Shown here in pieces: positions 35,296 to 43,892 of a stretch of DNA of 44,621 nt. Within the stretch, counting starts at the first letter, position 1. Every line of letters starts with the position of its first letter. The notes under the pieces are model-generated. The model was not told where the DNA came from, ran no database searches, and saw nothing but the letters and a program-made list of their open reading frames with translations. Both the position numbers and the translations under genes were made by a program. The DNA lies in contig PBMP01000087.1 in assembly GCA_002722705.1 (NCBI GenBank), positions 1-44,621 of the forward strand, read 5' to 3'. Source of the DNA: Pseudobdellovibrionaceae bacterium. GTDB lineage: Bacteria > Bdellovibrionota > UBA1018 > UBA6935.

Positions 35296-35645
35296 TTAAA
35301 ATTCAGAAATCAAAATTAATTACATGCATTATTCCAAGAAACCACGGAAGAAAGTTACTTCAAATTCTTAGAACTGAAAAAAACATTACAACTGCCAGCA
35401 TGAATACCTGTCGAGGAACAGGAACTGCGACTCCAACGAGTCGAGACGGGATTGGACAAGAACAAGAAAAGGATATTGTCGTCGTTCAAGTGCCTGAAAA
35501 AAATGCAGATGAAATTTTTGATTTTATTTTTGATCGTGCTGAAATAGACCGTCCTCACGGAGGTTTTATGTATATGACGAAACTCAGTGCTGGAGTTGAT
35601 TTTGTGCTTCCAAAAAATATTGCTCAAGAACCTCAAGAAGTTTAA
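35292..35645 (+). CDS. P-II-like signal protein 2
   Basis: 117 residues. First strand LITCIIPRNHGRKLLQIL, a CRGTGTATPTSRDGIGQEQEK loop segment (here given as CRGTGTATP...), third strand KDIVVVQVPEKNADEIFDFI and a B-loop-like DRPHGGFMYMT. It is clearly related in fold to the preceding P-II-like protein but differs throughout, notably in the Thr/Gly-rich T-loop and the His in the B-loop. Translation is coupled to the first by an ATGA overlap. The pair could form separate trimers or a mixed one. Its stop overlaps the convergent mutS2 stop by 4 bp. Confidence 0.75.
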   Translation: MIKIQKSKLITCIIPRNHGRKLLQILRTEKNITTASMNTCRGTGTATPTSRDGIGQEQEKDIVVVQVPEKNADEIFDFIFDRAEIDRPHGGFMYMTKLSAGVDFVLPKNIAQEPQEV

Positions 35646-38059
35646 CGCTCAAAGTACGCACACGTTGCTCCTTCTCCTGAGACATCTGTTCCCGCCTTCT
35701 CATAATGAGAAACAAAAGGAGTTTTCTTTAAAAGCTCGATAGTACCATTTTTAATGGCTCCTGTACCGAGACCATGAATGATCAGCACTTCCGAATAATG
35801 AGATCGATAAGAGTGATCGAGGTAAATCTCTAGTTCTCTCATCGCTTCTTCAAAGCGCTTTCCTCTCAAATCAATTTGAGTTCGAACATCAAGATCTTCA
35901 TCTTGAGATTCTATTTTAATTTTTGAAGGTTGTTTTTTTTGTTCTGATTTTTCTAAAAACTGAATTTGACTTCTTTTTAAAGTCACAGCCATTGATGATC
36001 TGGTCCCATGAAGAGACGTTCCCATCGTCACTTTATAACTATTCTTTTCAATTCCAATAATTGTTCCCAATGTTCCCCATGCAGGAACTCTCACCTGATC
36101 ACCTATTTCGAAATTATGTTTTTTTTCTTCAACATGAGAATCAATAGAGTACTGTATTTCATTAGGAAGACTTATTTTTAATTCTCCTTCCACCTGATCA
36201 GTAAACTTTTTTTGTATTTGAGAAATCTCACCTTTTACATCTATTCTACTTTTTTTAGATTGCCTAAAACTATTTCTTGAATTCTCAATTTCATCCTGTG
36301 CCTGAACCAATGTTTTTTTTAACTTTTGTTTAAGAGAAGACATTGTTTCTTCTACAAACTTCTTTGCTTTTATTTCAAAATCTTCTTGTTTTTTCTTTAT
36401 TTCTTTCAAACGCTGTTCCACTTCTTTCTTTTTTTGTTCTAGCGTTTGATTTCCTTTCTCTAAATGTGAAACTAGATTTTGAAAAACATGATGTTCAGAA
36501 GAAAGGTATTTTTTTGCCTTTTGAATAACCTCTTGATCTAAACCTATTCGTTCTGCAATTTCGATAGCCCTAGATCGCCCAGGTATTCCAATTGCTATTT
36601 TATAGGTAGGCTCAGAGGTTTCTTCATTAAACTGTACACTTGCATTTAAGATTCTTGAATCATGAAGAGCCAACGCCTTTAAATGAGGATCATGAGTGGT
36701 TACCACAATTTTTAATCCATGGTCTCCCTTTCTCTCAATAAGTGTTTCTAAAAGTGCTCGAGATAAAGCAGCTCCTTCCTCAGGATCTGTCGCTGAATTT
36801 AATTCGTCAAAAAGAATCAGTGTATTCTCTTCTAAATTCTCAAGCATTTTTTTGTATCGAACAACATGACCTGAAAAACTCGACAAATGAGATTCAATTG
36901 ATTGATCATCTCCTAAATCAACAAATATATTCTTTATCCAAGGAACCTGGTGTTCTTGGTCTCCAGGCATAAAAATTCCAGTCCGAGAAGCAATCACGGA
37001 AAGTCCAATGGTTTTTAGTAGAACTGATTTTCCACCTGTATTAGGACCAGTAATTAAAAGAACTTTTGACTGTTCCTCAAAATCAATATCATTCCGAACA
37101 ATTTCAGAAGAGTTCATCGTCTTCCATAAAAGTGGATGTGCTATCTTTTTTAAGTTAAAAGTTGAGTTTGATTTAATCCATACTGGTTTTCCTTGAACTT
37201 TAACTGCAAACCTAGCTTTCGCATGAACTTCATCCCATAAACTTAAAAGATCATAAGAAATTACTAATTCATCAAGATCTTTAGAAACAGCTTCTGAAGT
37301 TTGAGTTAGTATTCGATAGATTTCATTTTTTTTATCTTGAATTTTTTGTGACAACTCAGTACTCAAATCAGCGATTTCTTGAGGTTCTATATAAACAGTT
37401 TGCTGTGAGACTGATGCATCAATTACTTTTCCTGAAACAAAAGATTGATAAGATGCTTTTACAGGAAGAAGATAGTGATCATTTACATAATCAAAATAAC
37501 GTCCTTGAAGCCAACCTTTTTCATCCCAAATAGAAAGCAATCCTGAAAGGGTTTGTTCAATTTTTTTTCTAATCTGATAAATTTCAATACATATTTTTCT
37601 AAGATCGGTGGTGGCATCTTCAAAAACTTCACCTTTATCATCTAAAACAGCATCAATTTCTCTGAGTAAATACCGAGGGTTGAGAAGCTGAGATTGCGTA
37701 TTCTTCCACTCCGGATACCCAACCTCCGGAAAGTCTCCCCAGATTTCCATTACTCTCAGCCAACGACGAATTTCATGTAAATCCTCACCAAAGAGCGTTC
37801 CATTCTTCTTTAAAATTTCAAAAGAAGACTCTAAGTCGACCAGACCTGACATTCCACTCCAAAGTCCTTCTTTAGAAAGGAGTTGAAGCCCTTCATATGT
37901 TCTTTTTTGAGAAAGATGCGCACTTTCAACCGACGGTGCCCATTGATCTGGTTCTAACAAAGAGCTTAAACGACGTTTTCCTGGTTCTGTACGGGCATAC
38001 CCTTCAAGTTCCTTGAGTACATTTGGCCAATCGATTTGAGAAAAAGTGGAAACTTGCAT
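35642..38059 (-). CDS. mutS2: MutS2 family ATPase/endonuclease with Smr domain
   Basis: 805 residues from the ATG at 38059 (a GTG one codon earlier is possible). The N-terminal core domains have the MutS2 pattern (QIDWPNVLKELEGYARTEPG start), Walker A ITGPNTGGKSVLLKT, LFVDLGDDQSIESHLSSFSGH-type signature, Walker B LILFDELNSATDPEEGAAL, a long coiled coil (~515-620) and a C-terminal Smr domain with IDLRGKRFEEA and HGLGTGAIK; longer motifs are given in part. MutS2 acts on recombination intermediates or collided ribosomes, depending on species. The HGxGTG nuclease/binding motif is intact. Confidence 0.92.
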   Translation of the reverse strand: MQVSTFSQIDWPNVLKELEGYARTEPGKRRLSSLLEPDQWAPSVESAHLSQKRTYEGLQLLSKEGLWSGMSGLVDLESSFEILKKNGTLFGEDLHEIRRWLRVMEIWGDFPEVGYPEWKNTQSQLLNPRYLLREIDAVLDDKGEVFEDATTDLRKICIEIYQIRKKIEQTLSGLLSIWDEKGWLQGRYFDYVNDHYLLPVKASYQSFVSGKVIDASVSQQTVYIEPQEIADLSTELSQKIQDKKNEIYRILTQTSEAVSKDLDELVISYDLLSLWDEVHAKARFAVKVQGKPVWIKSNSTFNLKKIAHPLLWKTMNSSEIVRNDIDFEEQSKVLLITGPNTGGKSVLLKTIGLSVIASRTGIFMPGDQEHQVPWIKNIFVDLGDDQSIESHLSSFSGHVVRYKKMLENLEENTLILFDELNSATDPEEGAALSRALLETLIERKGDHGLKIVVTTHDPHLKALALHDSRILNASVQFNEETSEPTYKIAIGIPGRSRAIEIAERIGLDQEVIQKAKKYLSSEHHVFQNLVSHLEKGNQTLEQKKKEVEQRLKEIKKKQEDFEIKAKKFVEETMSSLKQKLKKTLVQAQDEIENSRNSFRQSKKSRIDVKGEISQIQKKFTDQVEGELKISLPNEIQYSIDSHVEEKKHNFEIGDQVRVPAWGTLGTIIGIEKNSYKVTMGTSLHGTRSSMAVTLKRSQIQFLEKSEQKKQPSKIKIESQDEDLDVRTQIDLRGKRFEEAMRELEIYLDHSYRSHYSEVLIIHGLGTGAIKNGTIELLKKTPFVSHYEKAGTDVSGEGATCAYFER

Positions 38060-38117
38060 CACTCTGCTTGACTACCAAAATTACAAAAAAAAAGATACCC
38101 GTTCTTTTCAATATACT

Positions 38118-40076
38118 TTAAAGGACTGAACACAACTCTTCGATTTTCTTTTTCTTCTTTCTAATAGATTGAAATCTAGAAAGAACTCCAGCATCAGGAT
38201 CTTTCTCCAAAGAAAGACAAACTTTCTCATCGGGAAAAGCCTTACAGTGCTGTTCATGGTCTATCTTGGTCAACCACTGCGTCACAGCCGTTAATTTTTG
38301 ATTTGCCAATGCAGGATTATATAAGGCTCGACTTCCCTTTGTTTGATCTTTTCTTTGTTTAAAATAATCGTTCACCGCCTCTTTGACTTCATTAATAGAC
38401 CTTCGAGTATCTTTTTTAGCTTGATCATTTGCTCTTTTAAAACTCGATTCGTCATAGTGTTTTCCACATAAACCTCGATATTTATATCGAGGAAGTGGAT
38501 AATGAGAAAGACATTCGCGAATAAAAAGTCTCTTGTTTCTTCTATGGTCTCTTTCTGAAGAAGTTAACGATTGAACACTTGCGTCGTCATAACGTTTCTT
38601 TAAAAAACCTCTTCTACGCGCACCTTTTTTAAAATTTCTTTTAATCTCCCTTTGTTCTTGATTGTGTTTAAGAACAAAAATATCTACATTTGCATTTAAT
38701 ATTGAATAAGTTTTTTGAACATCTGCTTCACCTTCTAATACCAGTCCAATACTTTTTTTCAGCTCTAAACAGTCCTTTTTTAGGTGGACTGCATTTTCAA
38801 TGTCTGAAACCCACGTTTGAAGACGATTGACTTCATCTTTTACTTCTAACAACTCTGCAGAAAGCTTCATATGACAAGACTGGCTATCCATGGGGTCTCG
38901 ACCTAAGAGAATCGCATCTTGATAAGCAAGCTCCTTCTTTTTCTCTAAAAACTGTACTTTGGATTGAAGAGCTTCCTTTTTTATTCGATAAGGTTTAAGA
39001 ATCTCAGAAAGCTCTTCAACTCCCCCCATTCGATTCATTAAACCTTCAGGTGTTTCTCCAAAAACTTCTGCAAGAGCATCAATTGCTCCAATTACAGAGT
39101 CAATTTGATTTTCTGCTTTAATCAATTCTTCTCTTAACTTTTCATCCATTTCTCTTGCTTTAATAAAGGCTTTTTCCATTTCCTTTCTTCTCTCAATTCC
39201 AATCGCTGCTTTTCCTAGAGCTGTGATTCCTTCAAAAATTCCTTTAGCTACAAAATGACCTGCGAAAGCCCCCAAGGTCGCCCCCATCGCTCCAGCAAAG
39301 GCCCAAGCTCGAAACTTCTTAGGATCAGAAATATCTTCAGCCAGCCCTAAAGCATTAGTCGCCAGATCACTTCCAGAATTCCAATATCTTCGAAAAGTTT
39401 TTCCTCCGTTTTGCGGAAGTCTACTTGTTCCTCGACAAACAGAACTCATAAGTGCACAAGAAGCACTTCCACCAGGAACACAACAACCACTCATCGTCGA
39501 ATTTGCATAAGCAGAAGGGATAAAGAAATTAATCCAACTAAATTGTTTTTGTTTATCAAGCAAAGAAAGTTGCCACTCTAAAGCTTCACGACCCGCACTT
39601 TTATCATAAGAACTTCGCACTACAGAGGAAATATAAGTAATTGATTTTTTATCAGAGAAATCAACAAGGAGCCTAAGTGTTCTATTTACATAAGACCACT
39701 CACCTTGATAGAGCCACACATCTTTTTTAATTTTTTTCTTAGAAAAAGAATCCTCTTCAAATCCTCTCTTTAATGTTTCTAAAATTTCTTTTGGATTAAT
39801 CTTCATCTGTGAAGTTCGAGGAACTTTTAATCGAATTAAAGAGCCTACTTCATAAGGATTTGGTTTCTTTTGATAAATATTAGCAAATCTTTTCATTACT
39901 TGAACTTCGTAAGTTCCTTCTGAAAACGTTTGCGTTTTTACACCGTAATCTAACCACTGACCATAAATACCAACAGAAGGAGACAAAAGAGCAAGAGGCT
40001 TCGTCCAGGATTCATGAGAGAATAGTAGTATATTTATAATAATAACTACTTGTATTAGGTTCTTAAAAAATTCCAC
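38118..40076 (-). CDS. Large exported coiled-coil protein of unknown function
   Basis: 652 residues from a GTG with GAGGGGG five bases upstream. Signal peptide ~1-25 (LIQVVIIINILLFSHESW). The first ~185 residues look like a folded beta-rich domain. At ~187-191 there is a second SAYA motif resembling a signal-peptidase site (FFIPSAYANS), followed at once by a Cys cluster (SGCCVPGGSASC, SSVC). A glycine-zipper-like hydrophobic stretch (~258-289, AFAGAMGATLGAFAG) and a long coiled coil (~290-470) follow, with a Lys/Arg-rich C-terminus. No family recognised. It lies upstream of mutS2 on the same strand with a 58-bp gap. Confidence 0.5.
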   Translation of the reverse strand: MEFFKNLIQVVIIINILLFSHESWTKPLALLSPSVGIYGQWLDYGVKTQTFSEGTYEVQVMKRFANIYQKKPNPYEVGSLIRLKVPRTSQMKINPKEILETLKRGFEEDSFSKKKIKKDVWLYQGEWSYVNRTLRLLVDFSDKKSITYISSVVRSSYDKSAGREALEWQLSLLDKQKQFSWINFFIPSAYANSTMSGCCVPGGSASCALMSSVCRGTSRLPQNGGKTFRRYWNSGSDLATNALGLAEDISDPKKFRAWAFAGAMGATLGAFAGHFVAKGIFEGITALGKAAIGIERRKEMEKAFIKAREMDEKLREELIKAENQIDSVIGAIDALAEVFGETPEGLMNRMGGVEELSEILKPYRIKKEALQSKVQFLEKKKELAYQDAILLGRDPMDSQSCHMKLSAELLEVKDEVNRLQTWVSDIENAVHLKKDCLELKKSIGLVLEGEADVQKTYSILNANVDIFVLKHNQEQREIKRNFKKGARRRGFLKKRYDDASVQSLTSSERDHRRNKRLFIRECLSHYPLPRYKYRGLCGKHYDESSFKRANDQAKKDTRRSINEVKEAVNDYFKQRKDQTKGSRALYNPALANQKLTAVTQWLTKIDHEQHCKAFPDEKVCLSLEKDPDAGVLSRFQSIRKKKKKIEELCSVL

Positions 40077-40275
40077 GAATGCCCCCTCAATATATACTTT
40101 TCGTCATAAATCATTGATCTCTTTGAAATCTTAACAATTGTTTTACTTATTATTTTCATGCCATTTTTTTTTATTAAAATTCAAACACTTAAAAATGTAG
40201 TCATTGAATACACATCTAGTTTTAGTCGTTTATTTTGATTAAAATATAAAGAAATAACTTCGTGGAACGTACGTG

Positions 40276-41919
40276 ATGAAAAACTTTAAATATCTATTTA
40301 GCCTCACTTTAGCTTCCCTACTCCTCACCGGATGCATCGTCGTAGGAGAAGAAGGGGGCCTTGAATTAAGCGAATCTATTGATTGCGATCCTTCTTCACG
40401 CCCCTTTGGAGGAGGAAGTGGAACGGCATCAGAACCATATGCACTTTGTTCCCCAGATCATTTTTATAATATGGAATACCACTCTGAATATTTTGTCATG
40501 GCAAAAGATATCGATTTTAGTGGAGAAACCCTTTCAAATGGTATTGATTTTTATGGAACATTAGATGGTAACTATAAAAAACTTTCAAATATCACAATGA
40601 ATAACTCAAACGCATTTTCCTACGTAGGTGTTTTTGGTTATTTAGGTAATGCAAATATTTCTTTATTAACCATTGAAAATATAAATTTAACAGTCTCAGA
40701 TACCGTTGCCTACTCGATTGGAGGATTAGCCGGAGCCGCTTATTCTAGCGTCATCTCTCGAGTAAGCGTTTCTGGATCCATCTATTATGGTGGAGGGATG
40801 ACAGGAACGAGACTAGGAGGAATTGTTGGTACACTTGAGACTTCAAGCTCTATCAATCAATCTACAAGTACCTCTACTATTTCTGGGTATGAGTACGTAG
40901 GAGGAATTGCAGGCTATGCAAATTCTTCTTATCTGTACGACTCCATTTCAACTTCTCCTATCAATGGACAAACATATGTCGGGGGAGAGGTAGGATTTGC
41001 AAATAATTCTCATACTTATCGAGCCAATTTTTACGGAAGCATTACTTCTTCAGGATTTCAAATTGGAGGAATTGTAGGAACTCTTCAAAACGGATCTACA
41101 ATTTCCGAAGCAAAAAGCGCAAGCGGATGGATTGGAGGATATCAATACGTTGGTGGAATAGCTGGAAATTCAACAACTGGATCTATTATTTCTAGTTCTA
41201 AAAATGAAAGTTACATTAATACAACAGGTCAATTTACTGGTGGAATCGTTGGAGAAATTGATGGTGGATCTCTCAACTATAATTTAAATACAGGTACCAT
41301 TGTATCCACCAATTCCTACATTGGTGGAATTGCAGGAAGAGTTGGTCAAACTTCTTCAACCGTTTTCTATCGAAACCGTAATTATGGCGGTGGAATTAAC
41401 CAAGCTAATTCTTTAGTCTCTCAAGATTATGTAGGCGGACTGGTTGGCTATTTAAGCTCTGGAACAAATATTATTGAGAATATGTCTGCTGCTCGAGTTA
41501 GAGGAATAAACTATGTAGGAGGACTCTTCGGGTATATTGAAGGGTCAAACACAATTGTAGAGTCGTACCTTCCTGGAGTTTTAGGCTCTCCCAGTGCGAT
41601 TGATGGAAGCTCTGAAGTAGGTGGATTTGCTGGTTTTGTTGCTGTTGGAACGACAATACAAAATTCGTATGTGGCTACTAATGTGAGTGGAACAAATAGA
41701 GGTGGATTTGTCGGTACTTCTTCTTCTGGTACTTATGTCAATTGTTATTGGAATGATGACTTTGTATTTGATGGAGCTCCTCCTTCTGGAATTTCTGGGC
41801 TCAATAGTACTGAAATGCAAGTCGAATCAAACTTTGCAGGGTTTGATTTTACGAATACTTGGATTGTCTGGAACCAAGGTGGAGCAGCAATCCGTCCGAT
41901 GTTTCGCTGGGAAATGTAA
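40276..41919 (+). CDS. GLUG-repeat surface lipoprotein
   Basis: 547 residues from the ATG at 40276 (a GTG one codon earlier is possible). The lipoprotein signal ends LLLTGC (Cys20/21). After ~70 residues a series of about a dozen GLUG-type repeats runs to near the end. Each is ~22-35 residues and built on the pattern Y-V-G-G-I-A-G-x-x-x-x-S, for example YEYVGGIAGYANSS, GFQIGGIVGTLQNGS, QDYVGGLVGYLSSG, INYVGGLFGYIEG. Such repeats form beta-helical or beta-solenoid passengers in adhesins. The C-terminal ~80 residues differ and include an aromatic tail (WIVWNQGGAAIRPMFRW). Upstream is an AT-rich 196-bp spacer with promoter-like TATAAA. Confidence 0.75.
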   Translation: MKNFKYLFSLTLASLLLTGCIVVGEEGGLELSESIDCDPSSRPFGGGSGTASEPYALCSPDHFYNMEYHSEYFVMAKDIDFSGETLSNGIDFYGTLDGNYKKLSNITMNNSNAFSYVGVFGYLGNANISLLTIENINLTVSDTVAYSIGGLAGAAYSSVISRVSVSGSIYYGGGMTGTRLGGIVGTLETSSSINQSTSTSTISGYEYVGGIAGYANSSYLYDSISTSPINGQTYVGGEVGFANNSHTYRANFYGSITSSGFQIGGIVGTLQNGSTISEAKSASGWIGGYQYVGGIAGNSTTGSIISSSKNESYINTTGQFTGGIVGEIDGGSLNYNLNTGTIVSTNSYIGGIAGRVGQTSSTVFYRNRNYGGGINQANSLVSQDYVGGLVGYLSSGTNIIENMSAARVRGINYVGGLFGYIEGSNTIVESYLPGVLGSPSAIDGSSEVGGFAGFVAVGTTIQNSYVATNVSGTNRGGFVGTSSSGTYVNCYWNDDFVFDGAPPSGISGLNSTEMQVESNFAGFDFTNTWIVWNQGGAAIRPMFRWEM

Positions 41920-41963
41920 AATTTTTGACAACACTTTTGATTTCTATCATCCGATAAGGTGTT

Positions 41964-42407
41964 ATGCGAGTTTATGGATTTCTTGCTCTCTTTCTTTATC
42001 TCATTACCCCACTTTCTGGATTTTCAAGAAACCCTCGTCTTGTAACACTTATTCGACCAGAAAATTTTCTTAAACAAATACCAGATCTTGAGTGGAGACA
42101 AGAAAAGTTTGAAATAGATATCGTTTTAGATAAGAACTCTAAAAAAAGTGTTGAAATGGTAACTCTTGAAGGAAGCTTTAGTGATCCTTTTTCAGACTTA
42201 ACTACAGGAACTCAGTGGTTGGTCGATCACCTTAATCCTCGATTTGGTCAAATGCACACGAAAACACTTCCACCTGGTAGAATGCAACCTAGAAAATTTA
42301 GTTTTGATGTGATTCTCACAGGAAACTCCACAAAAGTCACCTTAAGTGCAACTCACCCCACCAGTGGAAAAGTTATTTTTGAGACGATTGAATTAAAAAA
42401 AGAGTGA
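41964..42407 (+). CDS. Small exported protein of unknown function
   Basis: 147 residues with a signal peptide (MRVYGFLALFLYLITPLSGFS). AAGGTG lies 3-4 bases before the ATG. The body is beta-rich (FEIDIVLDKNSKKSVEM, KFSFDVILTGNSTKVTLSA) and could be an immunoglobulin-like or lipid-binding fold; no family recognised. It follows the GLUG lipoprotein by 44 bp and is likely co-expressed with it. Confidence 0.5.
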   Translation: MRVYGFLALFLYLITPLSGFSRNPRLVTLIRPENFLKQIPDLEWRQEKFEIDIVLDKNSKKSVEMVTLEGSFSDPFSDLTTGTQWLVDHLNPRFGQMHTKTLPPGRMQPRKFSFDVILTGNSTKVTLSATHPTSGKVIFETIELKKE

Positions 42408-42540
42408 CTGCCCTTCTTACAAAGTCTTTTGAGCATCTTGTTTCTCTCCTTACGTCTTCTAAACAACTATATTCATGATCCATCATAGGTGTCAAATATT
42501 CGTCCTTCAAGGGTGTATCGCTTTGCTGGACAGAGACTCT

Positions 42541-42577
42541 CTCGCTCTCTCCGCATCAACTGAAGGTAGAGAGCGAG
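42541..42577. terminator. Stem-loop between convergent genes
   Basis: CTCGCTCTCT (42541-42550) and AGAGAGCGAG (42568-42577) form a perfect 10-bp stem with a 17-base loop; flanking bases extend it imperfectly to about 15 pairs. It sits in the spacer between the convergent genes ending at 42407 and 42591, where a shared terminator is expected. No clear U-tract follows on either strand, so the call is tentative. Confidence 0.4.
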
Positions 42578-42590
42578 GGAGGGAATAGAT

Positions 42591-43532
42591 TTATTGTTTA
42601 GAACTTTCCGAGTAGTAAAGAAAAAATTTGTTATTTAAAGCTTCATGAAAACTCTCTACAATATGACTCCCTAGTCCACCTTCGTTAACTAAAATTTCAG
42701 CGACTTTAAGAGCACCTCCATGCTGACTTCCATCTTGGGCAAAAACAAGTTGATCTTCGTAAATAACTTTTTCATCAGGAGAGATGTCAATTTCCGCTGC
42801 CCCCATAAGCTTTCCGTTTAGGTACAATTTAAGATCTGTTATTCCTGAGTTCCTTCTTTTACTTGTTTCAAAAGTCGTTACATAGTTTGTACTGTAATTT
42901 ACTTTTGTACTTAACCTTTTACTATTTTCACCTGCATATATATCAACATTAAAAAAAACCTCCCCTTCGTGTAAAACAAGATAAGCGTCACTTGTTCCGA
43001 ATAAGAAGTTATTTCCATGACCAGAGTAAATACGAGTCGAAAAGACTCCAGATCGTCCATCACCGTTATTAGGATCAAGAGAATTTTTCATATCTTCGGA
43101 ATTTTTGATTCCAAAAACCATTGTTATAGAGAGGTTTGCAAGATCGAGTGGAGTAGATCTAAAATCTTTCCAATAACCAAGCCCCCTTCCATTACGTTCG
43201 TTCCATCCAAAAGTTTCCAAGAAGGGATGGTTATTAAAATCATTAGGGCTGGATGTTAGGATAACTACTTCTTCGTTACGGCTATTCTTGAATTCAAAGC
43301 TCAATTGATGCTTTTCACTTTTTGAATCTTTCCATTCGCTAAAAGTATGTGGTTGATTATTTCTTTTGATCGTTTTGGCAGGAGCCTTAAAATGATGCAA
43401 AAGAGTTCTTTCTACTTCTACTGGAAGCCAATTGGGATTATCTTTACAAACATGCTCAGAGGACCCAAAAACATTTGTAATAAATAGAACCGAAATAGAT
43501 GCATAAGTCATAATTTTTTTTGAATAATTCAT
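42591..43532 (-). CDS. Exported LamG/concanavalin-like domain protein
   Basis: The frame opens at 43685, but the ATG at 43532 has a strong GGAGGT five bases upstream and gives a signal peptide (MNYSKKIMTYASISVLFITNVFGSS). The product is 313 residues. The central and C-terminal parts follow a jelly-roll pattern seen in LamG-like domains: SITMVFGIKNSEDM, FLFGTSDAYLVLHEGEVFFN, LKLYLNGKLMGAAEI and DQLVFAQDGSQHGGALKVAEI. Such domains bind glycans or surface ligands. Single gene, close to the IS element and the G10 tract. Fold call is moderate; ligand unknown. Confidence 0.6.
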   Translation of the reverse strand: MNYSKKIMTYASISVLFITNVFGSSEHVCKDNPNWLPVEVERTLLHHFKAPAKTIKRNNQPHTFSEWKDSKSEKHQLSFEFKNSRNEEVVILTSSPNDFNNHPFLETFGWNERNGRGLGYWKDFRSTPLDLANLSITMVFGIKNSEDMKNSLDPNNGDGRSGVFSTRIYSGHGNNFLFGTSDAYLVLHEGEVFFNVDIYAGENSKRLSTKVNYSTNYVTTFETSKRRNSGITDLKLYLNGKLMGAAEIDISPDEKVIYEDQLVFAQDGSQHGGALKVAEILVNEGGLGSHIVESFHEALNNKFFLYYSESSKQ

Positions 43533-43892
43533 TTTTACCTCCATTTTGTTATTAACAACTGGACTGAAATACCGCTCTCTTTTTTTGTTTCGGAAATTTT
43601 TTCTAAAATAATACTTTTCTATTTCCATGTAAAATGTATACAAGAAATTGTGATTTTTTTCATTGTTTCTGCGTGTAAGTAGCAAAATGTGTGAACATGA
43701 AATTCTTATTTGTTAGAAGGGGGGGGGGCTGTAAAAAAGCAAGAGATTCCCCCCTTCTACAGCCTTTTAGATGTTCTTTCCGACGTTGTTGCATAAACAG
43801 GTGAATAAAAACGAGAAGATAAAGACAAAGTGGGAATCCATGCGTTAGGATTGGTTTGTTAATAACTGATCCGGGGCACGGAGGTCCCACTT
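43533..43892. other. 360-bp spacer with G10 tract, dyads and IS left end
   Basis: No convincing gene. Nearest to the LamG-like gene is its leader with the GGAGGT site (43537-43542 on the complementary strand) and AT-rich sequence that should hold its promoter, although no clear -35/-10 pair stands out. Next come the G10/pseudoknot-like element (43716-43764) and the presumed left end of the IS at about 43782. Open frames here look like chance. Confidence 0.5.
43716..43764. repeat. G10 tract within interleaved inverted repeats
   Basis: GAAGGGGGG (43716-43724) can pair with CCCCCCTTC (43749-43757), and GGCTGTA (43727-43733) with TACAGCC (43758-43764). Because the arms interleave, the two stems form an H-type pseudoknot topology or two mutually exclusive hairpins. 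The ten G (43719-43728) are striking in an AT-rich genome and are prone to slipped-strand change. Confidence 0.6.

Noticed and set aside
40913-41720. Regular repeats considered as a CRISPR array
   Set aside because: Repeats are in-frame GLUG codon repeats of variable length within a lipoprotein gene, not identical DNA repeats with unique spacers.
41926-41963. TTGACA promoter before the small exported gene at 41964
   Set aside because: Spacing to candidate -10 hexamers (TATCAT, GATAAG) is outside the normal range; co-transcription with the GLUG gene is simpler.
43533-43685. 51-residue N-terminal extension of the LamG-like protein
   Set aside because: A strong GGAGGT site and signal peptide begin at 43532; the extension is Lys/Asn-rich chance coding.
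43660-43890. 76-residue minus ORF over the G10 element
   Set aside because: Encodes poly-Pro from the C-run and low-complexity sequence; no ribosome site; crosses the IS left end.
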